This document shows positions 1-10,059 of a stretch of 31,627 nt of DNA, in pieces. The translations under genes and the position numbers were made by a program. The stretch's first letter is position 1; each line of letters opens with the position of its first letter. The notes under the pieces are model-generated. The model was not told where the DNA came from and searched no databases. It saw only the letters and a list, made by a program, of their open reading frames with translations. The DNA is from Purshia tridentata (taxonomy: Eukaryota > Streptophyta > Magnoliopsida > Rosales > Rosaceae). Location of the stretch: positions 1-31,627 of the forward strand of contig QANT01008918.1 in the NCBI GenBank assembly GCA_003254885.1, read 5' to 3'.

Positions 1-103
1 TGAAATTTCATTATTTAATTTAATTATTTCAAATTAAAAAAAAGAAAAAGAAAACGAGTATAGTTGGGAATCAAAGTGCCTCGTGTATTATTTAATTCTC
101 ATA

Positions 104-525
104 TTTTTTTTAGGGTAAATAATTATTTAGGTCCCCAGATTATTACACTTGTATTAGTTTAGTTCCCAGACTTTTAATTTAGAAAATTAAGAACTCTGAA
201 TTTTTTAATTTTGTCAATTGAGAACTTTTCCAACAATTTACACATTATTTATCCAAATTTTTGTTTTTATAACACCATGTAAAGTAATTTTTTAGAGCAA
301 AATGGTTCCTTTCATATAGACCATACCATTTTTTCCTCATGTATCATTTTTTCCTCCTTTATTTCACACTAAATTTGGATAAAAAATGTGTAAATTGATG
401 CAAAAGTCCTCAATTGACAAAATGGAAAAAGTTAAAGTCCTTAATTTTCTAAATTAGAAGTTTGAGGACTAAACTAAAACAAGTGTAATAGTCGGAGACC
501 AAAATGACTATTTACCTTTTTTTTA
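104..525. mobile_element. Foldback MITE (Mutator-like) with 9-bp target duplication
   Basis: The element body is 113-516. Its left arm (about 113-260) and right arm (about 371-516) are inverted copies of each other over roughly 147 bp, by eye about 85% identical, with outer ends GGGTAAAT on the left and ATTTACC on the right. A spacer of about 110 bp separates the arms, so a single strand can form a long hairpin. It is flanked by the 9-bp direct repeat TTTTTTTTA at 104-112 and 517-525. A 9-bp duplication with long inverted ends is the usual signature of Mutator-like elements. No coding capacity is seen. It sits about 270 bp upstream of the first NDB start codon and could supply promoter sequence or small RNAs. 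The duplication is low-complexity, so part of the match could be chance. Confidence 0.8.
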
Positions 526-600
526 ATCATTTTCTCAAAAACATAAATAAAAATAACATGATAGTGTCTAACTAACGCAACTGCTGAATGAAGCAAAGGC

Positions 601-608
601 CACGTGTC
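601..608 (+). promoter_or_regulatory. ABRE/G-box element upstream of the first NDB gene
   Basis: CACGTGTC lies about 190 bp upstream of the start codon of the first NAD(P)H dehydrogenase gene. The core CACGTG is the bZIP/bHLH G-box, and ACGTGTC is the abscisic-acid response core. The downstream paralogue has the same octamer in its promoter. Regulation by ABA or stress is inferred from the motif only. Confidence 0.45.
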
Positions 609-796
609 CATTTAAATAATGACTGTTAATAGTAGTTTGTCTAACTAACAGCGCATTGACAGTCGCTCTTCTCATCTCTCTAAGACTCGAACACGCTTTC
701 TTTCATTGTGGAGTGATTTGAGGAGTCAGTCTCTTGCTCACTGAGTGGTGTTCTTAAAATTTAAGCAGCTTCTGAATTCTGGTCAACTTTCTCAAA

Positions 797-3700
797 ATGA
801 CGATCTCGTCCTTCTTCACCAGAGCTTCAAGAGCTCTCCATGGCCACCCTGTTGCCTCCAAGCTTCTACTGTTCGGTACTCTCAGGTTCTCAATTCTCTG
901 CTTTAATTCTGCTGTTTGATTCATTCATTTCCCCCTCATTTCTTGTTTTCTTTCACTTCGATCTGTTTGCCTTCTGAGAAAAATGTAGGACTAGAAAAGA
1001 GATTAGTAACTTGATTAGAGGAAATAAATTTTTAATGTGAGAGTCTTAACTGTGCTTATTTCATAAATTTCATCTGATTTTGGTCATTTCATATGATCTT
1101 TCACTGTTGGGCATCGAAGTGAAGTCACGTTATTCTTTGCTTGATTAGTCTGTACAAGAGTACAACTACTATATAGTAGATTTAGTTATTAATTGCTGAT
1201 GTTCAAGACTCAAGAGGTTCATTAGTTTCTTAATGCCATTTTTATTAGTTAAAAAAGTCAAAATAAACTTTCGTAAACACATACTGATACACAGCAGCTC
1301 TTCTTGCGTCATCAAAGATGACATCCGTTTATATTGTTATAGACGAGCTGCGGTCTCTACAAAAAAAAAAAAAAACACTTGCAATTTGCCTACTTATCCT
1401 CATTGTTGATCATAGGCATTTTTTTTGGGGGATTATTGCAGTAGTGGAGGTTTCGTGGCGTATGCAGAATCACAGTCCGACATTGGCTCTCCTAGTGTGG
1501 ATCATAATCAAAATGAGTCTAGGAAAAAGAGAGTGCTGGTGCTTGGGACAGGATGGGCCGGTACTAGTTTCCTTAAGAATCTGGATGCTTCAGCTTATGA
1601 TGTTCAGGTTGTTTCACCCCGAAATTATTTTTCATTTACCCCTTTGTTGCCTAGCGTCACATGTGGCACAGTTGAAGCACGAAGCATAGTGGAACCAGTT
1701 CGAAATATTATAAAGAAGGTAAGGGATGCATTCAACAGCTGGAAGAATTCTTTATGCATACACATACACTTGTATATATGTACAATCTGGCAAAGATGTG
1801 ATGGAATCCGATGCAGAAGCCACTTTTTTCTTGTAATACTATTTACTTATTTAATAGTTATATATTCATGTGATTACTTCTATTTCATGGCAGAGAAATG
1901 GAGAGGTCAAATTTTGGGAGGCAGAATGTCTCAAGATTGATGCTGCTAATAAAAATGTTACCCTCCGGGCTAATCCTGACAACAAATTGGTGGGAAATAG
2001 TGAATTTTCCCTGGAATATGACTACCTGGTCATAGCTATGGGAGCACAAGTAAACACTTTTAACACCCCTGGTGTCATGGAGAACTGTCATTTTCTGAAG
2101 GCAAGTGAGTTCTTTTTCATGCAAGTTTAGCTGTGCAGCATTTAATCATATTAATGCTTTTAAATTAGGTTGCTTGTTGAAATTTTCTAAATGACCCCCA
2201 TGTATCTTGAAGTTTGTCAAGAAAATCAAGTTTCTCTTAGTCTTCTTTCATAATGTGCTGATCTGACATTACCTGATGAAGCATTTTTGACTACATGTGC
2301 AGGAAGTAGAAGATGCTCAAAAGATCCGTAGGAGTGTGATAGATTGCTTTGAAATGGCTGTGCTTCCGGGTCTAAGTGAAGAGGAGCAGAGGAGAAATCT
2401 TCATTTTGTAATTGTTGGTGGGGGTCCTACTGGTGTAGAATTTGCTGCAGAGCTGCATGATTTTTTCCATGAAGATTTAGTCAAGTTATATCCTAAGGTT
2501 AAGGATCTTGTGAAAATAACACTTATCCAATCAGGAGATCACATCTTGAACATGTAAGAAGGATTCACTCACATTTTTATACATTGATTGCTTTTGAAAC
2601 ATTTTGATGGCAAACCAGAATTAAAAATGAAGTTATATTATATACTTAATGCTGTGCAGCTTCACAATGTGTCTGCTTAGGTATCTTGTCTTTATAATAT
2701 TGTAAGTATGGCATCAATAAAGTATACCAATCAAGGAAGCTCACCTTTTCATGGTTTGAAACTTTTCTTATTGTGAAAATTCACAAATTGATTGCTTTTG
2801 AAACATTTTGATGGCAAACCATAATTAAAAATGAAGTTATATTATATACTTAATGCTGTGCAGCTTCACAATGTGTCTTCTTAGGTATCTTGTCTTTATA
2901 ATATTGTAAGTATGGCATCAATAAAGTATACCAATCAAGGAAGCTCACTTTTTAATGGTTTGAAACTTTTCTTATTGTGAAAATTCACAACAGGGAACTC
3001 ATTTAAATTTCTCATCTTCTCCTTATAGGTTTGATGAAAGAATTAGTTCTTTTGCTGAGCAGAAGTTTCAAAGAGATGGTATTGATGTTCAAACAGGATG
3101 TCGGGTTGTCAGTGTTTCTGATAAGGATATCACAATGAAGGTGAAATCAAAGGGAGAGATCTGCTCTGTACCGCATGGGTTGGTTGTGTGGTCTACTGGT
3201 GTTGGGACTCTTCCTGTTGTGAAGGACTTTATGGAACAAATTGGGCAGGTTTGTTCTATAAATTTCATGCACATACGGAGACAGAGAAATAAGCAAAATT
3301 GACCGTATAATCAGTTGTTCTTGTCACATGACTCAGATAGGTTTCACCATCTATTTGCACTAATATTGCACACTACAGTCTTGTTAAGTCGATCAGGTTT
3401 GTCTCCATGACTGACATGCTCAACCATAATTTTTTATCTGCTCCATGTGCAGGCTAAGAGACGTATGCTAGTAACTGATGAATGGCTGCGTGTAAAGGGA
3501 TGTGAAAATGTGTATGCCATTGGTGATTGTGCTACAATTGATCAACGTAAAATCATGGTATGCAAAACCTTTACCTCTTTTATATTCATCTCGAGATTCT
3601 CCAGAAGTGCTGGCAGCCTTGTTTCAATCATGATGCAGTATGTTGGAACAGCCTATTGAAGTCAAAATATATATTACAGAATTTTTTGATGAAACAAGGC

Positions 3701-4446
3701 TCTTGGCTAGTTGGCACTGAGTCATCTTATTTTTCTTGATTCATCTGCATTGATTTATACCTGGTCTTTGAACTGAAGCTTTTGTTTCTTTATGAGGTGC
3801 GAGTGGAACATATCCCCACATTATTCTTATAAATTATAATTAATTAAGCATATCCCCACCTTGTCTATAGGAAGATATCTTAAGCATATTTAAGGCTGCG
3901 GACAAAGATAACTCTGGGACCTTAACAGTTAGTGAATTTCAAGATGTTGTTGACGACATCATCATAAGGTACCCTCAAGTGGATCTCTATTTAAAGAGGA
4001 AACATCTGCGGGATGTGACAGATCTATTGAAAGATCCCGAGGGGAATGTTAGGAAGGAAGTGAATATTGAAGAATTTAAGTTGGCCCTTTCTCATGTGGA
4101 TTCAGAGATGAAGAGTCTGCCTGCAACTGCACAGGTATACGCCTTAAATCTTCTTGTTGGTGTAAATTTTTGTCCTGTTTATAAGTTATGACTTGATTCA
4201 TCAAAGTATAAGAAATGGACCCTAATTTTACACTCTTTTGGCATTAGGTTGCTGCTCAGCAGGGTGCATATCTTTGTAACTGCTTTAACAGAAGAGAGAG
4301 GAGTGAAGAGAATCCAGAAGGTCCTCGACGTTTTAGAGGTCATGGGCAACATCAGTTTCGTCCCTTCCGGTATGCAATATACTTTGAGGCTTGCCTCATT
4401 TGCACCATCCATGAAGCATCACATATGTCATATAACAGCTTGGCCA

Positions 4447-4477
<31 letters not shown>

Positions 4478-5088
4478 ATGTTGAGACGATTGGCCAAAAA
4501 ATAGACATTCTGAAAATGGGAATGATTTCAAGAAGTTCCATAAGTGCCTTTACCATTTGTCATGCTAACTTGCTAACAAATCTCAACTTATATATTCAAA
4601 ATTCATGCTGATATTTCCAACTTCAATTTCTGTTTTATGCTTTACAAGAAAAAAACTTTAGTTGGCAGCTAGCTATCCACTTTATGGGAGGAAAAAGCTG
4701 TAGCTCTAGAGTTAGTTTATGCCATTTTCTTTCTTTTGCCTTTCCTAGCTCTTGTAACTTTTGAATCACTAGGTACAAGCATTTCGGGCAGTTTGCTCCC
4801 TTGGGGGGAGAAGAAGCAGCGGCAGAGCTGCCTGGAGACTGGGTTTCCATGGGTCATAGCACCCAGTGGCTCTGGTATTCTGTATATGCAAGGTAATTTT
4901 CATTTGCTTGCTTGGTTGCTTGTTGAAATTGTAATAATGTATATTCATGATTGAATCTGATTTCAAATAATTTCTGTTTTTTTTTTTTGGTGTTATTCAG
5001 CAAGCAAGTGAGCTGGCGCACAAGGGTCCTAGTGATATCAGATTGGACGAAAAAATTTATTTTTGGAAGAGATTCAAGCCGTATTTGA
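797..5088 (+). CDS. NDB1: External (calcium-binding) NAD(P)H:ubiquinone dehydrogenase, NDB1-like, mitochondrial
   Basis: Type II NAD(P)H dehydrogenase with one FAD and no proton pumping. It oxidises cytosolic NAD(P)H at the outer face of the inner mitochondrial membrane and reduces ubiquinone. I reconstruct ten exons: 797-885, 1442-1718, 1894-2100, 2303-2553, 3029-3248, 3453-3557, 3871-4134, 4248-4369, 4773-4892, 5001-5088. They total 1743 nt (580 aa), the usual NDB length. Visible motifs are an Arg/Ser-rich N-terminus, FAD fold GTGWAG (65-70), NAD(P) fold GGGPTG (230-235), an EF-hand loop at 394-405 (D394, D396, S398, T400, T402, E405) and the family C-terminus ending GRDSSRI. Residue 267, at the end of the second strand of the NAD(P) fold, is Gln; in this family a non-acidic residue there goes with NADPH use, so I call it NDB1-like. 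Intron 3 has a GC donor (2101) and intron 4 holds a 204-bp tandem duplication. The next gene is its paralogue. Confidence 0.93.
2583..2990 (+). repeat. 204-bp tandem duplication inside NDB1 intron 4
   Basis: Positions 2583-2786 and 2787-2990 are two adjacent head-to-tail copies, each 204 bp and each ending TCACAA. By eye they differ at about four positions (around 2620/2824, 2672/2876 and two near 2743-2749/2947-2953). The near identity implies a recent duplication. It lies wholly within the intron between exons 4 and 5, so the protein is unaffected. The paralogue's intron at the same place is only about 116 bp and lacks it. Confidence 0.93.
4449..4474. repeat. (AT)13 microsatellite in NDB1 intron 8
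   Basis: An uninterrupted run of 13 AT units lies inside the intron between exons 8 and 9 of the NDB1-like gene. It is likely to vary in length and could serve as a marker. Confidence 0.95.
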
Positions 5089-5388
5089 AGCCAATCTATA
5101 ATTTGTGGCACGAGTAAATTTGTCAGTAGCTGTATTGGTGTGCCGTAGGAGTGTCTTTGCACCTGCTTCGTATATAATTATTGTGTATTTTTGTATTGAA
5201 TTTGAGAGAGATTCTTGTAGCTGTAGAACAAAGACCATTCATCGGAGATTTTTGTATTTTTTTATTTCATGGATTAATGTTGAAGATAATTGAGTATATA
5301 AATTTTATAATAAAAAAACAGAGGTTGAAAGGTTAAATGACGTGGATTTGATAAAAAAAGAAAAACAAAATCGATGTGTAAAAGATGG

Positions 5389-5409
5389 ATATGGGCCTAT
5401 GGCCCATAT
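5389..5409. promoter_or_regulatory. Inverted pair of site II (TGGGCC) elements
   Basis: ATATGGGCC, then TAT, then GGCCCATAT forms a perfect 9-bp inverted repeat around a 3-bp centre, giving one TGGGCC on each strand. Site II elements are TCP-factor targets known to be common in promoters of plant nuclear genes for mitochondrial proteins. This one is about 345 bp upstream of the second NDB start codon, in keeping with a respiratory gene. Confidence 0.6.
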
Positions 5410-5490
5410 GGGTGAAGACCAAAAAGGAATTTGGATGTGGTCGAGCACTACTCGAGCATACAAGAGAGGAAATCCCTTTCTTAGACATAT

Positions 5491-5500
5491 ACACGTGTCC
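5491..5500 (+). promoter_or_regulatory. ABRE/G-box element upstream of the second NDB gene
   Basis: ACACGTGTCC contains the same CACGTGTC octamer as the promoter of the upstream paralogue (601-608). It lies about 100 bp upstream of the probable TATA box. ABA or stress control is inferred from motif identity, not shown. Confidence 0.45.
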
Positions 5501-5597
5501 TACTTTCTCGGTTTGACAAGTCAACCTCGGACCCAAAAGAATAGATTTGTCCCATTTACGTGACAGTTGCACCATATTCTTCGGACCCTCTTATAAT

Positions 5598-5605
5598 GTA
5601 TAAAC
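5598..5605 (+). promoter_or_regulatory. Probable TATA box of the second NDB gene
   Basis: GTATAAAC follows a TTATAATG stretch about 150 bp before the start codon at 5752. Transcription would start near 5630, giving a 5' UTR of about 120 nt. Confidence 0.45.
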
Positions 5606-5751
5606 CCACACTCACGTACCCGCCCATTACAAACTGTCACACCTTTTTCGCCCCCCTCACTGTCTGATTCGAACATTAATATTGTGTATTTAGTTTTCTC
5701 TCTTTTTTCTTTTGGAGATTAAAGAATCAAAAACAGAAACTGGGTTTCACA

Positions 5752-8645
5752 ATGTGGGGATCTTTCTTTGAGAGAGCCTCTAGGAGTTTTCATCAATACC
5801 CCTCCCTGTCTAAGCTTCTTGTTGTTATCACAGTCAGGTCTTCAAATTCTCTTTAACATGCACCTTATATATATGTGTTGTTTTAGTTTTGTTTGCTTTT
5901 TTATTTGGACAATTTAGTCTGTGTTTTTCTTTTTTGGTTATATAATAGGGAGTTAAACCTTAACCTATGTAATATGTATGTTTATTAATTATTCCTTCTC
6001 TGAATTGTATAATCCATTCCAGTGGGGGAGGTCTAGCGACATATCATGAGGAAGCCAGAGCATTCCACACTGTGTATGCTGATGCAGCAGTTGAAAGCGT
6101 ACAGCCAAAGAAAAAGAAGGTGGTAGTACTTGGAACTGGTTGGGCTGGCGTGAGTTTCCTGAAAAATCTAAAGAGTTCCTCTTATGATGTTGAGGTGGTG
6201 TCACCCCATAATTATTTTTTGTTCACTCCTTTGCTACCAAGTGTTACTTGTGGCACAGTTGAAGCACGCAGCATAGTTGAACCAATTCGCTGTATTACTA
6301 AGAAGGTACACAAAACTATACAATTAGTTAAATGATTACCCCTTAATTTACTGCCAAGCTGTATAATTACAAGGCTTTCCTTGATCATTCAAATTGGCAG
6401 AAAGGTCTAGATGTACAATTTAGGGAAGCGGCATGTTACAAAATCGACCCACACAAGAAGAAAGTTTACTGTCGATCAACCCAAGAAAAAAATTTGGGTG
6501 GGAAAGAAGCCGAGTTTAGTGTAGATTATGACTACCTGATCATCGGCGTGGGAGCCAAAGCAAACACATTTAACACCCCTGGTGTTGAGGAGCACGCTCA
6601 TTTCTTGAAGGTATAAGATGATGATGACTCAAATTATGATTATGGTGAAGAACTGAAATTGAATTATAGTTGTTGGGTTTTGATTAATTTGCAGGGAATA
6701 GAAGATGCTCTGAAGATCCGTCAGTCTGTGATTGACTGTTTTGAAAGGGCAAGTCTTCCTTGCGTGAGTGAAGAAGAGAGGAAGAAGATGTTGCATTTCG
6801 TAGTTGTTGGTGGTGGTCCAGCAGGTGTGGAGTTTGCTGCAGAGCTTCATGACTTTGTAGTTGAGGATTTAGCTAATTTATACCCTACGGTTAAAGATGA
6901 CGTACATATTACTGTAATTGAGGCAAGCGATCATATTTTGAACATGTAAGCCACGCATGCATGAATGCACGTACTTCAATTTATGTTACATTTATATTTG
7001 AATGAATGGTGCAGGTTACTTAATTATATATTGCACTCGGTGGGTTAATTTGGTTTGACAGGTTTGACACGAGAATTACTGAATTTGCTGAAGAAAAGTT
7101 CTCCAGAGATGGTATCGTTGTAAAAACAGGTTCAATGGTTGTAAAAGTATCTGAAAAGGAAATCTCCACCAAAGAAAGAGCAACTGGCCAAGTTTCAGCT
7201 CTACCTTATGGGATGGTTCTCTGGGCAACTGGTATTGGGCCACGCCCTGAGGTTACTGATTTTATGAAGCAGATTGGTCAGGTAAGTTAATTTCTTGCTT
7301 CAATTGTTGGGTTGGGCATGACTAATTTGGGTTCGATAGCACTTCATTGATTAATAACCAATGTTGTATTTGTTTGAGCATAGACAAACAGGCGTGTTCT
7401 GGCTACTGATGAATGGCTGAGGGTGCAAGGATGTGATAGCGTATATGCTCTGGGTGATTGTGCAACAATAAATCAACGCAGTGTCATGGTATATATTTCT
7501 CTCTGTGTATCAGTGTATGTGTCAGTACATTTTTAGAAACAAACGAGATTGTGAACCCAAATTTGAATAAATGAAACGCGGACACTATCATATTTATTGA
7601 GTCGTCATTCATAAGCTAGCCCAATTATTGAGATTTTGGTATTGTTTCCAATCTGTTGTCAGGAAGATGTTGCATTGATATTCAAGAAGGCAGACAAGAA
7701 CAACACTGGTACTTTAAATCTTAAGGACTTTCAAGAAGTTGTTGGCGACCTCATGGAGAGGTATCCTCAATTGAAGCTTTATTTGAAGAGCAAACAGATG
7801 AAGAATATCGATGAGTTACTGAAAAAGACTTCGCAGTCCACTGAAATAGATATTGAAACCTTTAAAGCAGCTCTTTCGCAAGCAGATTCTCAGATGAAAA
7901 ATCTTCCTGCGACAGCCCAGGTGATGAACTCATTATAATAGTTAATTGACTTCCTTTTTTTAATGTCATGACATCTTCGTATCTTGTAACTCATACATAA
8001 TTCTAGGTAGCTGCTCAACAAGGTGGCTACCTTGCCAACTGTTTCAACCGCATGGAGGAGTGTGACAAGTACCCTGAAGGTCCCCTCAGGTTTAGGGGCG
8101 AGGGACGCCACCGTTTTCAGCCCTTCAGGTGCAATTTTTTTCTTGCCAATTTCTTGTCAAACATCTTTTCTGTGCAAGACATCATGATCCATGATCCGAA
8201 TATGAAAGCTGGAGTTGAGCAGTTTGGTATATTTTGAGTCTGATAGCATTTGGCCATTCTGATATCTGTGGACTGTGGGCATTTCATTGTCTTCACGTTT
8301 CCTTGTCTTGCTTGCTCCTCTACCACTTCCTGTGCAACTGAACTTCTGTTATGATTGAACCCAAGGTATAAGCATTTAGGGCAATTTGCCCCTCTGGGAG
8401 GAGAACAAACTGCAGCGCAGCTTCCAGGAGATTGGGTTTCAATTGGTCATAGCACCCAGTGGCTCTGGTACTCAGTATATGCCAGGTAAATTTTGGATCT
8501 AAATTGGAGGTAAGCTTGTTTATCACCATTCTCTGACAATTCTTTAATTATTTGCAGCAAGCTAGTGAGTTGGCGCACAAGGGTGTTGGTGGTTTCTGAT
8601 TGGGGAAGGCGATTCATATTTGGGAGGGACTCAAGTCGCATTTGA
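5752..8645 (+). CDS. NDB2: External NADH:ubiquinone dehydrogenase, NDB2-type, mitochondrial
   Basis: Paralogue of the preceding gene with the same ten-exon plan: 5752-5837, 6023-6305, 6401-6610, 6695-6945, 7062-7281, 7384-7488, 7663-7920, 8007-8128, 8366-8485, 8558-8645. The total is 1743 nt, again 580 aa. Exons 4, 5, 6, 8, 9 and 10 have the same lengths as in the upstream copy. Motifs are FAD fold GTGWAG (66-71), NAD(P) fold GGGPAG (232-237) and the C-terminus ending GRDSSRI. Residue 269, matching Gln267 of the neighbour, is Glu. An acid there contacts the ribose hydroxyls of NADH and disfavours NADPH, so I predict an NADH enzyme of the NDB2/3/4 group. The EF-hand loop (396-407) is D-N-T-T-N-D at its ligand positions, with Asp instead of Glu last. 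All introns are short and use GT-AG. NDB2 rather than NDB3 or NDB4 is a guess. Confidence 0.92.
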
Positions 8646-9006
8646 GACCAGATGGGGGAGCACGTATCACACTAGAACTCTGTTTCCACCATTTTTGTCT
8701 TCCAATATAGGCTGAGAAAAATACAGACTCGGTTTCTTTTCTTAATTAGAGTTTCAAACTTGTAATGAAATTTAAATCCATGATTCTCTTATACCACTTA
8801 AATGCAAGCAACCCGCTTATAATCTCTATTCGACTAGCTGATGCAGTTCTTGAGGTTGCATTTGTATCATTGCAATTGCCAAGCTTATTACATATAGAAC
8901 CAAGTGGACCAACACTTATTACTTGACCCCAAATGAACAAAATGTCATATTGAGCATCATTTTGAAGATGAACACAAACTATAGCAATAGCAAGAGACCA
9001 ACCAAA
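8646..9006. other. Convergent 3' ends of the NDB2-type and PPR genes
   Basis: The stop codon of the + strand NDB2-type gene and that of the - strand PPR gene are 361 bp apart. The interval should hold both 3' UTRs. I see no other gene, repeat or RNA in it. Confidence 0.6.
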
Positions 9007-10059
9007 CTACTTGCGTTTATTTCGTTTGAAATCCATTGGACCAGCAAGCTTTGAAGCATATGAATTCAGCTCCTCCTGAAAACTCATTCCCAACTCCACC
9101 TTTCCCATCTTCTTCAGGTTACTGATCAGTGACCGATACATATAGAGTGAAGGACGGATTCGCCTCGCCTTCATCTCATCGAAGAGTCTCATTGACTCCT
9201 CAACGTTCCCTGACCGGCCCAGGCTCTCCATCACTGCAGTGTAAGTAAGCAAATCTGGCTGAACTCCGTTTTCACCCATTTCCTTCAAATACAACAAGCA
9301 CATATCGAATTTCCCGAACTTCCCCAAATTGTTTAGTATCGTATTGTAAGAAACCACATCTGGGTCAATGCCAGCTTATTTCATAGAACCAAATTGGCTA
9401 AGCATTTCATCCCTGCGACCTGCACGACCCAAGATTTCCAAAATGGTGTTGTATGTGTACAAATCCGGTGAAAAGTTGAGAGCTTTCTTCTGGGTGAAGA
9501 TCACAAGGGCCTTGTCAGTCTCTCTGCATTCACCAAACGCAAAGATAATCTGGTTTATCACAGTCAAGCTTGGAGAGGTCAGCTCCAATATTTGCTTGGT
9601 GAGTCTGAGAAGCAGCTCATCACAACCATCGGTCTTTGCAAAAGCATTGGCAACAGAAAGATAAAAAGTTGAATTCAAACGTTGAGAAGACCCAGTTGCA
9701 ACTCTGACAACTTCACAAACAAGTTGAAGGTCATTTCTTTCACTTGCTGCTACCAACACACGATTATAAGCTTTGGGGCTAAGGAGGACGCGTTTTTCGT
9801 GTAACAATTCGAGTAATGTAGGGGCGTTTTCAATGGAGGAGAGAATTCGATTCACAACCAGTTCTTCTTCTTCCGCGGAAGAGGCCTGAGAGTTGGTGAT
9901 GAATCTACTTACAATGGAGAACAATGGCCGGTTCTTCGACTCGCCAACTGGGTTGGACGGCATGCATTTTTGAATCGGAGCCGAGTCGGGACCGAGAGTG
10001 CGATCGCATAGCTGTGCTGCTCTGTAGCATCGAAAACGCCTTGAAGAAGCAGATAGCAT
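9007..10059 (-). pseudogene. P-class pentatricopeptide repeat protein gene with an in-frame stop
   Basis: Intronless reading frame of 350 residue positions on the minus strand, broken by a single TAA (9376-9378, codon 228). Frame and similarity continue unchanged on both sides, so there is no frameshift. The N-terminus (MLSASSRRFRCYR...) is rich in Arg and Ser, like a mitochondrial presequence. From about residue 95 there are 35-residue helical repeats, with clear PPR signatures at about 197-231 (SPDLYTYNTILEILGRAGR...), 232-267 (DVVSYNTILNNLGK...) and 268-302 (DLLTYTAVMESLGRSGN...). The stop falls between two adjacent repeats, where an MKxAG-type turn usually has Glu, Lys or Gln, each one base from TAA. 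If real, the product loses its last 122 residues and three repeats. PPR proteins bind organellar RNA; the target here is unknown. A sequencing error or a segregating null allele would look the same. Confidence 0.8.

Larger units (their letters stand above)
5089..5751. other. Spacer between tandem NDB genes: 3' UTR, then promoter of the second gene
   Basis: The first part is the 3' UTR of the upstream gene. The stretch 5340-5751 is the promoter and 5' UTR of the downstream gene. It contains an inverted pair of TGGGCC elements at 5389-5409, an ACGT element at 5491-5500 and a likely TATA box at 5598-5605. No extra gene is supported; the short open frames here overlap each other on both strands and match nothing I recognise. 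Confidence 0.6.

Noticed and set aside
1318..1689. 123-aa open frame on + covering NDB1 intron 1 and exon 2
   Set aside because: Out of frame with the FAD-binding sequence of exon 2 and begins in the intron; a shadow.
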